From: Ptychodera flava
Taxonomy: Eukaryota > Hemichordata > Enteropneusta > Ptychoderidae
Reading direction: 5' to 3'
Length of the DNA stretch: 64,000 nt
NCBI RefSeq assembly: GCF_041260155.1
Contig: NC_091932.1
Span: forward strand, 9,180,804-9,244,803
Shown here: positions 35,904 to 47,939 of the stretch, one piece after another
Position numbering within the stretch: position 1 is the stretch's first letter
How the letters are laid out: each line of letters opens with the position of its first letter
Made by a program: the position numbers and the translations under genes
The notes under the pieces: model-generated
What the model was told of the DNA's origin: nothing
Database searches by the model: none
Seen by the model: only the letters and a program-made list of their open reading frames with translations

Positions 35904-36286
35904 TAAAGGGAAAGTGGCTTCACACATCAGCCATCTCGTCTTGTATGTGCTTTGGTGTGTTTAGTGTCAGAGTTGTGTTTTGGCTGTTAGTGTGGAAATT
36001 ACTAGTAACAAACGAGTCGTTAATTTTAAAATAAGCCATGGCGAGACGTGGGCGCAGTCAGATGTGTCCTTAATTGACAGCGGTGACTCTTTTTTTATCC
36101 CAACGTTTCGAAACCAGAGCCGTCTCTCCCTCAGTCGCCTAAGATATGTGCATATCTTTTTTGTTTTATGTCATGTCGATATTGTCGATCTCCTGTGCTT
36201 CTAGCAGTGAAGCCAGAATGCTTATGTTTGGATCGTAATGTGTTCGTTCGTTCATTGACTTGTTTCTAATGCAATGGTTTTTAGCC

Positions 36287-36860
36287 TTAATCAGTGTGTC
36301 GCTTATGTTCGTATTTCTTTGTAAGCGATGATCGTTCTTTAGGAAATAAATTCCTTAATGTTTCGTCCTTTTCTATGTGATCCCAGTTTTCACACAGAGC
36401 TAGTTTGATAGCTTGTGTCTTTATGTATGGGCTATATCTTGTTGTGAACACAAGTGTGTTTTTCGTTCTGTTTTTTGTTCGCTGGTGTTGTAATTGCGTA
36501 ATTCTGGTGACGAACTTTGTTTGTGATGTAAATTCTAGAGATTTCATCCTGTTTGTAGCCACGTTCAACTAATCTTGCATTGAATGAATTGACTTTAGCA
36601 CTAAAGTCATTCTCATTGTTGCAAGTTCTGATGTACCTTAGTGTTTCGCCTTTGATCAGGCCTTTAAAGGTAGATTTTGGATGGCATGATGTTCTATGTA
36701 GGAATTGAAACGTATCTGTGGTTTTCGTGTGTGTTCTTATGTCCAGTATTTTCTCACTGTTATGTCGTTGACCTTTGTATACCACAAGATGTCCCTCAAA
36801 AGTATCAATTACGTCCCCAAGGTTATGAGAGGCAAGAATCTCCGCCATTGTCTTCATTTT
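36287..36860 (-). pseudogene. Retroelement ORF fragment, probably Penelope-like, two frames
   Basis: The upstream frame (from 36857) reads RTHTKTTDTFQFLHRTSCHP, FKGLIKGETLRYIRTCNNEN and the ERGYKQDEI segment. The downstream frame (to 36287) has NTLVFTTRYSPYIK, LALCENWDHIEKDETLRNLF and P. KPTD..YLH..SCHPKH, KG.......R...C and the VF.T.Y.P segment with W..I..D..L...FP are the post-RT segment of Penelope-like and related elements. Only this segment remains, with a frameshift; RT catalytic motifs and the endonuclease are absent. Confidence 0.6.
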
Positions 36861-37254
36861 GAATAGATATTAGTATCAGTTCAGTTCTAGGTCAGTACAG
36901 TGAGTTTACACTTGCTGTGAAAGCAATGCATTGTTGGAAAATCATTTATATTCTTTTCATGTGACTTACATGTGGTGATTCCTGTCACAAAATAAAGTGT
37001 CAACCATGTGAAAGCCTAAAAGAAGATATTTCATACGTTTTTGTTAGTTGATCTGATCATTTTTCGCGAATGACTAATTTGGGTTCAGAGGTCACTCGGA
37101 AAATAGAATCATTTGAGGTTAGAGGTCATCCCTCCTTGAAAAAAGATACTTCAACGGAATGTTAAAAATACCAACCATGATGTCATACTTGTATGCAAAG
37201 CTATTGCCAAGGCCTGTATTGCTAATGCCTAAGATAGATGGCGAAGTGTCTGTA

Positions 37255-37985
37255 GTAACTTTTACATTATTACAAATACCTGTCATAATAGATGAAACGC
37301 CTTAAAAATCTCGCTGATTCTTAAAATCATTACTTACACGACTCCAACGTTTGTAAAGTGTAAAATAATTAATTAAAAGCCTATCAAATTGTTAAATGTT
37401 CGTAAAATGACCAAATAAATGCCTCAAAAATCAGTCACAAGGATATAACAGTAATAAAAATGCTTACAATGTTTAAAAAATGGTTATATCAGTGTTTGAA
37501 ATGCCTGAAATAACAAACTGAATGCATTTAACAGTAAACTAAATTTTCTGTAACATTTATGAAAATGCCAATATAAATAATTGAATGCCTACAAAGCTAT
37601 TGTGAATGCCTATCATGATTATTAAATGCAAATGATGTTGCTTAAAATGCCAAACATAATCAACTAAATGCGAATGACGTTTTTGCAAATGCTTAACATG
37701 ATTAACTGAATGCGAATAATGTCATTGCAAATGCCTTACATGACCATCTCAATGCTTAATGCCGTAGGAGTAATGCCTAGCATGATTAACTGGATGCGTA
37801 CAAACGTATTGCAAATGCCTAACATGATTTATTGAATGCCAATAACGTTATTGAAATGTCAAAATGTTCATCTCAATGCGTAGTGACGTGGGAGTAATGC
37901 CTAGCATATTATGAAAATGCGAATCATGTTCTGAAATTGAAAAAGATAATATGCTTAAAATGCATTTATGACAGCTACGGCGTTC
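37255..37985. repeat. Right-arm tandem repeat of the second foldback element
   Basis: Diverged ~42-bp units containing AATGCCTA(A/G)CATGATTAA(C/T) or GCAAATGCCT, reverse of the left arm units. Confidence 0.75.
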
Positions 37986-38784
37986 ATAATTTTGACTTAT
38001 CACAATTTTGATACTAACAAAGTTTGTTAAAGGTAATAGGTCTTGCAAGTCTGCTGTCACACTTGCGCGACTTGACTACGCTGTTTCGGATCACCCTACC
38101 AATATGTGGCGTGTTTTTGAAGGGTGCGAGCCCACTCCCACCCCAAAAAAAATACAAAAACAAACGACAAGGAGAAGTAACAGGCACGAAGGAAATATGA
38201 GGCAAAAAAAAATTGTGCTGTTCCGATAACCCGACCTACCCTAATTTTTGCCTGCTGACCCTACACTTTTTAGAGCTACGTAAACACATAAGTAAAAAAA
38301 GAAAGAGAAAAAACCCGTAAAATCAAGTGTTCGTAATACTTGACATTTTATTTTTACTTGAACAAGGATGTCTTTTATGTTTATTTCTTTTATATGTATG
38401 ATACATTTTTCTGGAAATGTTTTGGCCAGTGTTTGACCGCCCTGAACCCCTGAAAAATACATATTTGAAGATAAAAATATTGAATTGGAAAAAAATCCCT
38501 GCAGACCAACCTACCTTAGTTTTGAAAACCATGTTATCGGAACAGCACAATTTATTTATTTATTTATGTTTTGCCTGATCGAGAAATACGAAAATGGCGA
38601 TCTTTTCAGCATTCATGGCAGAATGAGTTCCGCGACTGGTTATTACTTCATAAGTCGAAGATGTATGTACTACATGCCATGCCGACGAGCATACGGCGAT
38701 CTCTCTGCCCATAAGTAGCCGCATATCTTGTAAGTCTGTTTTCTCAACTTATTCTAAGGGCCCGTGTGTGGTTGGCACTAACAA

Positions 38785-39261
38785 CTTTAGACACTCAAAT
38801 TTAGCCTCACACAGTCAGTCAGAGTTTCATAAAATCGCCGTGGAACACGCTAAGAACCGTAATACGCCACAGCTGAGGCAACACTGTAAAAATGAACAGT
38901 GCGGTCTTCACAAAACTCTGCTATTTCAGTATCTGTCCCGTAATGTCCATGCCATATGTATGAATAACCGTCCATCAAAAGACTTTGTCTGGATGGCTTC
39001 ACTCGACGTAAAAAGGAGTTGCTGGCAGATGCTGTGACAGTCACTGCATCTACATCTACTCAAGAACAGGAAACCGTGCAGAAGGAGGCAGATGCTGCAA
39101 ATGCAATTGCTACTGAGTGTGCAGATCGGGACACTGAATCAGACTATGGATCTGACTTTGAGTTTGGAGACTCTAGCTGCTCTGAGGATGATATTGCCCA
39201 TGATCTCTTTGAAATAGCTGATGGTGTAAATGAAACTGACTGGAGACTTGTTCCAATGTAG
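38785..39261 (+). pseudogene. Unrecognised transposon-type ORF fragment, frameshifted
   Basis: Two overlapping frames: first SNLASHSQSEFHK, ICMNNRPSKDFVWM; then an Ala/Thr-rich stretch and an acidic tail (ESDYGSDFEFGDSSCSEDD) ending at 39261. The first part has the spacing of BED/hAT-like or ZMYM-like N-terminal regions, but the similarity is too weak to name. Lies within the TTAA element. Confidence 0.4.
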
Positions 39262-39641
39262 TAGAGATTTGAGATGATAACTGAAAGACTTTTCCCCATG
39301 CTTATTTGAAATGAAAACTGAGACTATTTCCCATGTTAATTGGAAATGAGGACTGAAAGAATTTTTCCCATATTAATTTGGAATGAAAACTGAAAGACTT
39401 TTCCCCGTGTTACTTTTGGAATGAACTATAAAAACTTTTCCCATAGGGATCTGGTTCTTAATGTTACCTACCTCTAGTTATGGCATATATTATTGAGCAA
39501 AAAAAACCTTAAATTTTAAAATACATATTTGTTCATTTATTTGTATCAATATTATATAACAACACCAGATTTGGAGAGACTGATAATTCACCATATTATC
39601 AGCTATTTTCAATTGAAAATACATTTTTGAAGAGGTTTTTG

Positions 39642-40606
39642 TTAGGTTTTGTTGGACATACAACATACGTCAAGAAGGACCAGCAGATTATCTTTGCTAT
39701 TGGTCCTTCGGACCAGCATGCATTTCAAGTTAATTTCACACACTGCGTGGAGGGGATGTTGACATGAAACTTTCACTGTACAGTGCGTGCCAAGAGTATC
39801 TCTATGATAGTTGCAAACATTTTCTACAGAAACGTCATCATGGTCGATACCAGCTCGCAAGAGAATAAGTTCAGACTCAGTGACAAGAGTTTTCGACTGA
39901 CGAACTCTTCTGAGATGTGCAGTGATGTCTTGAGTACACAATTCAAGGGCTGTTAGCGATCCATGGCATTCACTTGCTTTTCCGGCAGCAATGCCGCCAT
40001 CACAACCCACAGCTGTGACAGAGATATTCATTTCATGACAACAGGTAGATCTGAAATTATTGTGAATTGAGAATAAAACAAATTACGTTCCTAATGATTA
40101 CTTGCTTGTACCTGTCTCAGACACTTGTACACATTCGCCTATTTCGAATCATAAACGGCTAAGTTCTCATAAAAATATGCAGCATTTGATAATGTGATGT
40201 GACGGTAGGTCTAATCATTAAACACTCAGGGCATTGCTAGCCAGGGTTTACCCTACTGCCTCCATGTTTCCAGGTAAAGTGATTGCTGATAATGTCACAG
40301 CAATTCAAGATAGCAGTACATTGCTAGGATTCATCAAGTCATCAAGCTGAAATATGACATTGACTGACAAATAAACGTCAAGTCAACCACCAGGATCGCT
40401 ATCACAAATTTGAAATTCCCGCTGTTTTGACCGATAGAGGTTGCCTGGATTTTATCACTGAATTTTACTTCCGAAGTTTGTAAAACTAAAGAAACAAAAC
40501 TGTTTGGTGTGTCGAATTTATTTTCATCGATAATATCATCGATACAAATGCCAATACTCACCAATTTTCTCGGAGTGCACCGGCGGCTGCTTCCGGATTG
40601 CAGCAA
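39642..40606 (-). pseudogene. Unrecognised ORF pair with a Cys/His cluster
   Basis: The ORF from 40031 has TLVTESELILLRAGIDHDD and then VCNYHRDTLG and CQHPLH, a Cys/His arrangement (C..HR..LG....C.HP.H) found at the N-termini of several invertebrate transposon-associated proteins. The ORF from 40606 has no recognised motif and could be an upstream exon. Part of the TTAA element; product and completeness unknown. Confidence 0.35.
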
Positions 40607-43327
40607 GCGGGTCTATTGTTTACGTTGGACTGCGTGTTGCAGGTATGGTAACGTAATGTCATTAACCTTTGACCCCATAGTGACAGAAAGCTTTGTATTA
40701 TTTGCTTTTTATGTCTTCACTTACAAACGTCAAGGAATCCCACTAGCAGTTCCAATGACGGTAAATATTTTTATAATTGTAGTAGAAGCAGTGCTTACTT
40801 GTTTGCTGTCTCTAAACACTTCCTAATGTCAAATATTTTCCAAGGCGACAGACTTTCAGTAAATACATACAAGAAGTCTAACCATTATTTGTAGTACTCA
40901 ATGATACTTCAAGCTTACAAGGAAATGAGTCATCGTATTTTGTTTAGTTTGGAGTTTAAATTTTGTTTGTGTTAAATGTCATATTCCGTTTTTTTCGAAA
41001 GTAAACTGTTAGCAATAAACCGAAGAAATTAGTCTATGAATTCGTCACCCTTATACCCGGAGTATATGTATTCGTATGGTACAAATAAAACGTGGCACGA
41101 ATTGAAGTTGCTACTTGTGTTGTTGTTGTTGTTGTTATTCTTGTTGTTTGTAAATTTGAAAATATGTTTTTGGGTTTATTTTTTGTCAATGGTATAAAAA
41201 ACGAACTTGTTGATAAATAATTAAGACAGGCTTTAGCAGAAATCAAAATCAGAAAGTAGCAATATTTCATAACTTTTCATGACCGCATAACATAAAAAAT
41301 AACTGTTTGCCCGCAGGTTTTAAAAGTGATTCACAAAACATTAGTCATGTTATGTAACATGATGTATATGTCACTACGGGATCTCGCACAAGGGTTACCA
41401 TTTTTAATTTAAAAAATTGGAAGCTTTTAATGCTGAAATTTGCTCAGATTTCACTTCTCCGGCATTAGAGCGCCCTCTACGGCATAGAAGGGTCAAAGGT
41501 CAATATGAGGTTACGGACGTACTGAGGGGACCTTACTCATGACAAATATATATACTTATACCAGCACTTTTTGTTGGTTAAAAATCTACAATATAGTGAA
41601 TATGTTGCATTTTTACAGAATTTTCAACTTTTTAAAGGGGAAAAAGTAAGGAAATATTAGGTCCTCACCATATCACGTGACATGGCCTGTAACATCAAAA
41701 TGGGTCCGTTTAAACAAAAATTAAAATTCATTCCTTCTTAGTTAAACTATGCCCTATGATATGTGATATGTTTCGTCTTAATTGAAAATTTGACCTTGGC
41801 CACCTTTTGCAGGTTTTTACAGACAGTGCCTCTTAAATCACAAGTGCACTATCAGTGAGTGATAGTAACTAAATGAGTGTAGTTAGTCTCTGTTTTCATA
41901 CAAATGTTACATTTTTTACTTTTATTATAATTTCTTCAAAGGATGAATAATAAATAAATAGATAAATAAATATATATGTATTTTGAACATATTTTTAATT
42001 TCATATTTACCTGTAGTATTATACACCTTTTGTGGAATTCTTGTGGATTTGGTTCCAAACCGCCAAGACGATTCAGTGGATTAACACTGCCGACATCGAA
42101 ATTCTCCCTTGGATCATCCTCTCCACAGAAAGCTGATCACCATTACATACCAGAGGAAATGGTTTGTCATTAAGTTGTACAGGAACGTACTTCTTCAGAT
42201 ACTTCATAATTTCAATAACTCCCTTACCACTTGCTGGGTTCTCTTTAATAACACCCAAATTTACCTAGTGCAAAGTAAAACACAATAGCATCTAGTCAGT
42301 AAGCTTTAAATTGCAGTATTTTCTATGGCCTCAAAGCTAAATATATACAATGTTGTCTATACAAGCAATCAGATTTTCATTTTGAATTAGCAGAATAGCA
42401 TTACAACTATGACAATACATTGGTTTTTACTTACAACAGAACTTTTCTTCGCAGATATCTCTGAGTACTCATGCTGTACATGTTGTACCAGGCAATCAGT
42501 GTACATTTCAGCAAAATGAGGCAAATGTTTGCAAATGGTCCTTTCCACTATTATCTGCATCCTGCTTTGCAAGCCAACCCAATCTTCATTTGTTGAAGGA
42601 AAACCTCCAGTGGGATATTTGACGCTGTACAGTGTTGTTCCTCAGTCAAGTGTCTTGCACTTACTCGGTTCTCAGTGGCAAAACACATTGCCCACATCAT
42701 AAATCTGTTTTGAGCAGTTGATGTGTGGTATCGGGACACTGTCATTTTTTGAACATTGTCCCAGCAAAGGCTGTAACCTGGACCTGTATGCAGTTTGTGA
42801 TATGAAAAAAATATTTAAAAATTTTGTAAACTTTTATTTCTCCCCTCCCCCCCCCCCCCATTGAAACATTTGCTTTGTGTTTCCAGTGTACCAACCATTG
42901 AATAATCACCATCCAAAGACCCTTTTTGACATTAAAAAAAGTTTTACAAATTTTTACCATATTCTAGCAACAAAAAGTAAAAAAATTAAAAACATTTTCA
43001 CCACCCTACCTAACTAATCTTCAGGGGCATGTTACAGGAAATACAATTTTTATACTACATGCCTCGTACAATTTCCATGCTTTTTTAGCCATGATTATTG
43101 GGAAATAATTAAGTTAAGTTAATATTTGGTAATTTATCTCACTATTACTGGATTTGTCTTACAAAGCCGTAAAAAGACATTAAAAATATTTTGATACTGA
43201 CATAGCTCTTCCTCTAATGGGGCAAAACCACCTTCACCAGTATCAGGTCCAAACAATGTGCGTCTTCCTTGTCTACCAACAGTTCTCTCTTCGTCATGTC
43301 TTTCTCCATCATCATCAGCATCAACAT

Positions 43328-43450
43328 CATCACCATTGTCACCATCACCATCATCATCATCATTGTCATCATCATCACCATCATCATCATCGTCGTCATC
43401 GTCATCGTCATCATCATCGTAATCATCATCATCATCATCAAATCATCATC
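43328..43450. repeat. (CAT)n trinucleotide repeat inside DUF6589 exon 6
   Basis: On the coding (minus) strand it reads mainly (GAT)n, poly-Asp in the frame that continues into GERHDEERTVGRQGRRTLFG. Upstream exon sequence is in another frame, so the repeat has slipped by a non-multiple of three. The plus-strand poly-His ORF is a shadow. Confidence 0.85.
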
Positions 43451-46400
43451 ACGACTGGCAACAGACGCAACATCTCTACTACCAACATCCACGTCATTAT
43501 TGGAAGTCAGGTTTCTCTCAACTGTTGCACCCGTTTCACAGTTACCTCTGAGCTCCATCTGTTTCACACAAAAATGATTTACACATGATTATCATTTATT
43601 CACATCAAATCACAAATGTAATAATCAATTCAAATTCAGATAGGAAAATTGTTTTGTCTAATATAATGATCTTTTGCCTAAAATAAGATATGTATACACC
43701 ATGTCACAATTTTCCACAATGTCAATTGAACATTGTTTTAAATTAAATCACTAGCACTGTAAAATACAAACTTTCGTGACATTGTGAACAACGAGCTTGA
43801 TATGAACTCTCTTAGCTAGGAAGTAACAGTGTCTTAAAGCATAGCAATTGTCATCACAGTAATAATCAGGAATTCTAAAAAACTAAATAAAGCTAAATAT
43901 AATGGTACCTCTATCTTATTCTTCATGGTACTGATTTCATGACTGTACTCTTTTCTAAGTCTGTCAACTGTGAGTCGTGTACCTAATACACCCAGGCAAA
44001 TACCAATATGTTGAAAACACTGGAAGAGCTAATAAATAAGCATTTCCTGAGAGTTAGAGTACAGTATCACTATGACTAATTAAACACGCTGTGAAGAGTA
44101 AATGACACCTCAAGGGTGGCTGTAGGCCTACAACTTGATTAGTCAGTTGCTCAAAATATTTAATATATGAAAAATATATGTATCTTTGTCAAAAGAAAAA
44201 TATGCTAATTATACGTAGAGAAAAATTCAAATCAATGGGAATACTAGAGCAGGTCATGACCTCTAACACACAAACCCAGTACCAGTAATTAGCTCAGCAA
44301 ATACCAGTGCATGCTGTTTATCTTTACATGGCTTGTTATTTCTAATTATTTCACTGGTGGCATATAAAGTAATGATTTAATTATCAGATGAAATTATCTA
44401 ATTACCTTTTGACTGCATCCACTTTTATACATTTGAATGGAATTGAATGCCTGTATCATTGAAAACTTTCTTCTACTTCTTAGGTGTAATATGATGGACA
44501 TTATTATACCAAAGGCAGGAGTCAACGTACCATATGACCCATCTTCCTGGCTGTAATAATTACATCACAAAATTTTACATTTGTAACAAATGGTTTTACA
44601 TAACATGTAAATGATGTATCACACCACAAAATCTACATACTCACATAGCAATTTGATCTGCATTTTTCTTAGTTGTAAGAGCTGATTTCATTATTGAGGA
44701 TAATAAAGGGACATCAGCTGTCATCTTGTCAATTATTGTGTTCCACCGGAAATTCTCGCAAATGTCTTTAGTGAGGAAAGTCCTCTTTCCATGTTTTACA
44801 TGATCTGACACTTCTCGCTTCACCTGTAAAAGAAAGTAAACAGAACATAGGTATAACAAGATTTACTCTTGAAACTGTCATATCACTTTAAAGCTGCAAT
44901 TATATTGACGTTTCTTTTTCAGAATTTTTTCTGTGTATCAACAGCATTTTACTGAATGTAGATAGAATACCTAGTATCACAGCTATACGTGTACATTCAG
45001 CATTATTATTGAAACTGGAACTCAAACTTGGACTAGCATTCACTTTTCTACAATTACAAAGGTATTAATCAGTGTTCTCCTCAAGGGAATGTGAGGTGCG
45101 GGTCACCCTTGTGTTTTTGAGGAATCTATTCATATGCTAACAAACCAAAAAAGATACGGTGTCATAATGAAAGAATTTATAAATGACAAATAGTTATGTC
45201 AATTGCACCCCTAGTGACTTTCAAACTGTGGAGCACAACATTCCTCATATGCAGTCTGTCCTAATAAAGAGTACTCAAACATATTCATATATTTATTGTA
45301 TAGAAATATTAACCAATAACACTTGTCACTATCCTTGCATTTATTTTTTTGTGTATATTAACATGTTTTATCACAGTGTTGATTCTATATTTTCCAAAGT
45401 CTAAAGCTGATAATCAACTAAAGACTTCTTCCATCAAAGAAGATATTGCAAGAAATTATCAGTTGGAGATTATAATATGAAATGAGCAGTAATGTCTGCT
45501 TTTGAAATACTTACCTTTTTATACACGAGATTGAAAATGCATTTTCTTGCCCGTAAACTCTTTTTGTACAGAATATTCAGAGCAGTTATATAATCATAAC
45601 CGCTTAATTGCAGCAACTGCCTTTGCAAGAAATGTAACTTTCTGTAAAAAGTAAGAAATAGAGGTTTTTAATAGTGAGAGAAATAATAGGCAAGGAAACA
45701 AAACATTGAAACCCTACTAGCAGTAACTTTGGGATGTCATTGAACTCAAAATATCTTCCTATTTGTTCTGGTTTTCTTTGAATTCTATAAGTGAAGGGAT
45801 TTATGATTTCACTTCATTAGTAAACATTTCTCAGTGAAAGACTTGATGAATATATTTAAAATCGTGAATTTTCATGAAAATTTTGAGGAGATATGTACCA
45901 TGACTTACATTACTTATTTGGGGACTGCCATTTAACTATTGGGCACTATTTTAATGTTGACCTAGTTAAAAATTGCACATTTAGTCCCAACAAGTAGTTA
46001 ATGATATGCGTATGCATACCCCTCATTGAGAAGATTCTCACAAACTTATATAATTTCTCAGGACAAGCCATAAATAATGTTACAAGATACTCAAGATAGA
46101 GCTAGTGGGGCTTTCAATACATGAGTAGCAAGTTTACAATAGATCACGTGATCAGATCATGTGACTTAAGTATATTAACCAGTTAATGTAAATATTTTAC
46201 CTTCACAATTTTTGGAGATTCCTTTTCTCTGGTCTTTTTAACCGCTCTTGGTGTCTGCGTTGGTGAAGCAATACTTCTTTTTCGTTTTCCAAACATCAAC
46301 GCATCTTCAGAAGTGTGGACACAAAACTGCTGTTCTGCATCCTCACTTTCTCTTTTCTTGTTGCGCGCTTTTTGGAGCAAGTTAAAACACACTTGACAGA

Positions 46401-47005
46401 AAAAGCGAGTCTGCTTCTCTACCCGTTTTACTCACGATGGAGCAAGTTGGCAGAAAATATCAGAAAGTGCATCTTTCACATTTTCTGTTTTGTGAATTTG
46501 CCTTCCAATGGAGACTCGTCTATAACCTTTTGCTCTCTCCTCAAAGGCTTCTCCACAGTTCATACATTTGGCCTCCATGTTTCTTAACTTGAACTGAACC
46601 AACACCCTAACTCCTTACTAAATTTCAAATGAAGGACCGCTTAAGATGTTGTTATATGCGCCTGCATTATACAACTATTTTTATACAACTATGTTTATTA
46701 TAAAACAAAAGACTCTTTCATAATATGCATGTCAAATATCCCCTCCCCCTGCCAAATTTTAAATAAAATAAAAAATAAAAAAGTGCGAAAACACAACTCA
46801 TTCCCAGTTTCTTTTCTGTTATTTTCTTTTATTTACAATATTTACATTTAAGAATACAGTTTGCTGGTCGGTTTCCGTTTTTTTGGGAAGAAAATTCGCA
46901 CAACGTAGTCGACAATGCGAAGTGTGAAAGACGATGGTCGAGCGCACATGTTTTTGTTTACGTCTGAATGCAAATGAACTAGAACGGGAATTTGCGAGAC
47001 TTGCA

Positions 47006-47013
47006 TGACGTCA
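47006..47013. promoter_or_regulatory. Full palindromic CRE (TGACGTCA)
   Basis: Conserved with the copy at 21379-21386, both in the block next to the RecQ-like and DUF6589 gene starts. CREB/ATF binding is known for this octamer; use here is inference. Confidence 0.55.
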
Positions 47014-47802
47014 TGGGTCAAGCAGCTAAAATTCAAGATGGCGGTGATTTCAAGGCGATCGTCGGAGACAGTTGAAAACACCGGCTTAAAAGTAGGTAAA
47101 CTTGAGGAATACCTAGACATCTTCCAATGGATAGATGCTAAATGGACTGTGGACCAAGTGTATGGACATTATTTCTGTAAAGATCGGAAATTTGCGTTCA
47201 AATTCGCGCCGTTCGAAATTCCGTGCGCATCGGCATAGTGCATGTGTAATACTATCCTGTGCGATATTTCAGTTCTTCACATCGCAGCCCCCACTCCCAG
47301 CAGAACACGTCAAGGAGTGGCAGGGCTCGTTTTCGCAGCAAGCCCTACATGTTGACTGGCATTATACCGAGTGGCTATGGCTGCCTGGCTCGGGCCAGGC
47401 GAACGCACTGCATAATCATCAATGAGTAGAATGTCTACATGAATTGACTATTTAATAAAGAATAACGGTACGTGATATTACTGTACATGTCGGCTAGCTT
47501 AACCGAGCGTCTGTAGCTGCTGGGCTTTGGCCCGGCTTGGGCCCGCCACTGCTGCACAGACATAACTCAAGGCGAGAAAGCTTTTCACCGCCCGATTTCA
47601 TAAATCAGCGAAATTCAGGATCTCAGAGCGTTTTCGGTGATAAAAACTGGTCACCGTCAGGCGGTTGCATAAACAATCGATCGACTGGCCTTTTACCTAA
47701 AATCATACCTTACCCTATGCTACTGGCGAGAAATCGTCCTGAAATCGGCTGGGCACACGAACCCAGCGCCGGCCATTTTGAATTGAAGACATGCAATATG
47801 CG

Positions 47803-47812
47803 CGCATGCGCA
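47803..47812. promoter_or_regulatory. NRF1-like site (GCGCATGCGC)
   Basis: Same 10-mer at 56267-56276 and 56193-56202, all close to the starts of the transposase and PIF1 genes. NRF1 palindromes are common in bidirectional animal promoters; function here is inferred. Confidence 0.5.
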
Positions 47813-47939
47813 TACAACCCTTGTCGGCCGTTAACCAGTATGTAAATTTCATGGATGAATCCAGGTCAAAGATATTGTCATGCAAATTTTCTGCTCTCAG
47901 CTTCTACAGTTGATGAAGACAATTTTGAAAATGAAGGAG

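Larger units (their letters stand above)
34721..37985. mobile_element. Second foldback-type element (3.3 kb) with tandem-repeat arms
   Basis: Left arm about 34721-35420 and right arm about 37255-37985 are inverted. The outer ends share GAACGCCGTAGCT(A/G)TCATAA and ATGCATTTT, then CAGAACAT and GGCATTACTC(T/C)CACGTCACT. The left arm is an 84-bp tandem repeat (two 42-bp halves, each with AGGCATTTC or AGGCATTTG), very uniform; the right arm has diverged copies of the same motif in reverse (AAATGCCTAACATGATTAA). The centre holds a hairpin, a small ORF and a retroelement fragment. Target duplication unresolved. Different family from the foldback at 9.3-12.4 kb. Confidence 0.72.
32010..41832. mobile_element. 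9.8-kb element with TTAA target duplication and GAGGCACTG inverted ends
   Basis: Left end GAGGCACTGTCTGTAAAAAC preceded by TTAA (32006-32009); right end is its complement followed by TTAA (41833-41836). Homology of the ends extends about 75 bp (GGTGGCCAAGG then AAATTT). Subterminal segments with CCTTTGACC and GCGCCCTC(A/T) also occur in both orientations. A TTAA duplication fits Kolobok or piggyBac; the GAG start suits Kolobok better. It lies in the DUF6589 intron between 42011 and 31597 and is itself interrupted by a foldback element at 34721-37985. A transposase is not clearly recognisable; candidates are the ORFs at 38785-39261 and 39642-40606. Confidence 0.78.
27940..46578 (-). pseudogene. 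ZAD-like / tandem PHD / DUF6589-type protein, about 13 exons, degenerate
   Basis: Exons, 5' to 3': 46578-46201, 45641-45515, 44823-44645, 44550-44406, 44028-43909, 43558-43202, 42783-42435, 42264-42011, 31597-31209, 30822-30560, 29876-29639, 29045-28914 and about 28160-27940 (stop 27942-27940). Exon 1 has paired CMNC and CQVC cysteines (ZAD-like). Middle exons carry DUF6589 landmarks: DNVQKMTVSRYHTSTAQNRF, IPLEVFLQ, NLGVIKENPASGKGVIEIM, LNRLGGLEP and PQEFHKR. Exons 10-11 form two PHD fingers (WIECS, CVLGRWYHIVCV, EEWWCSPDC; VECSAANNCV, DEWYCS). Later exons read WLSPRLAHEMTWNRTANIHG, GHNIALDL, NNEF and DDNLFDEIIGRQH. An in-frame TGA at 46434-46432 and frameshifts in exons 6, 8, 9, 10, 11 and 13 disrupt it. 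Biochemical role unknown; such proteins recur in transposon-like contexts in invertebrates. Exons 8 and 9 are separated by the nested TTAA element. Confidence 0.7.
46880..47826 (+). promoter_or_regulatory. Internal bidirectional module (b1-b2-t2-b3-b4)
   Basis: The left part (46880 to about 47320) matches 21091-21505 in reverse; the right part (about 47330-47826) matches 56257-56724 in reverse. The DUF6589 gene starts 300 bp to its left going left; the transposase leader exon starts 115 bp to its right going right. The left side has a full CRE (TGACGTCA, 47006-47013) and the right side an NRF1-like site (GCGCATGCGC, 47803-47812). A plus-strand ATGGCGGTG at 47038 opens a 66-codon ORF (to 47238) of unknown meaning. 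Confidence 0.6.

Noticed and set aside
43217..43588. Poly-His ORF on the plus strand
   Set aside because: Shadow of the (GAT)n repeat in a minus-strand exon.
47038..47238. Short gene in the internal module
   Set aside because: The ATGGCGGT start is shared with 21353 but the downstream codons of the two copies do not align as protein, so I treat it as regulatory sequence or a leader.
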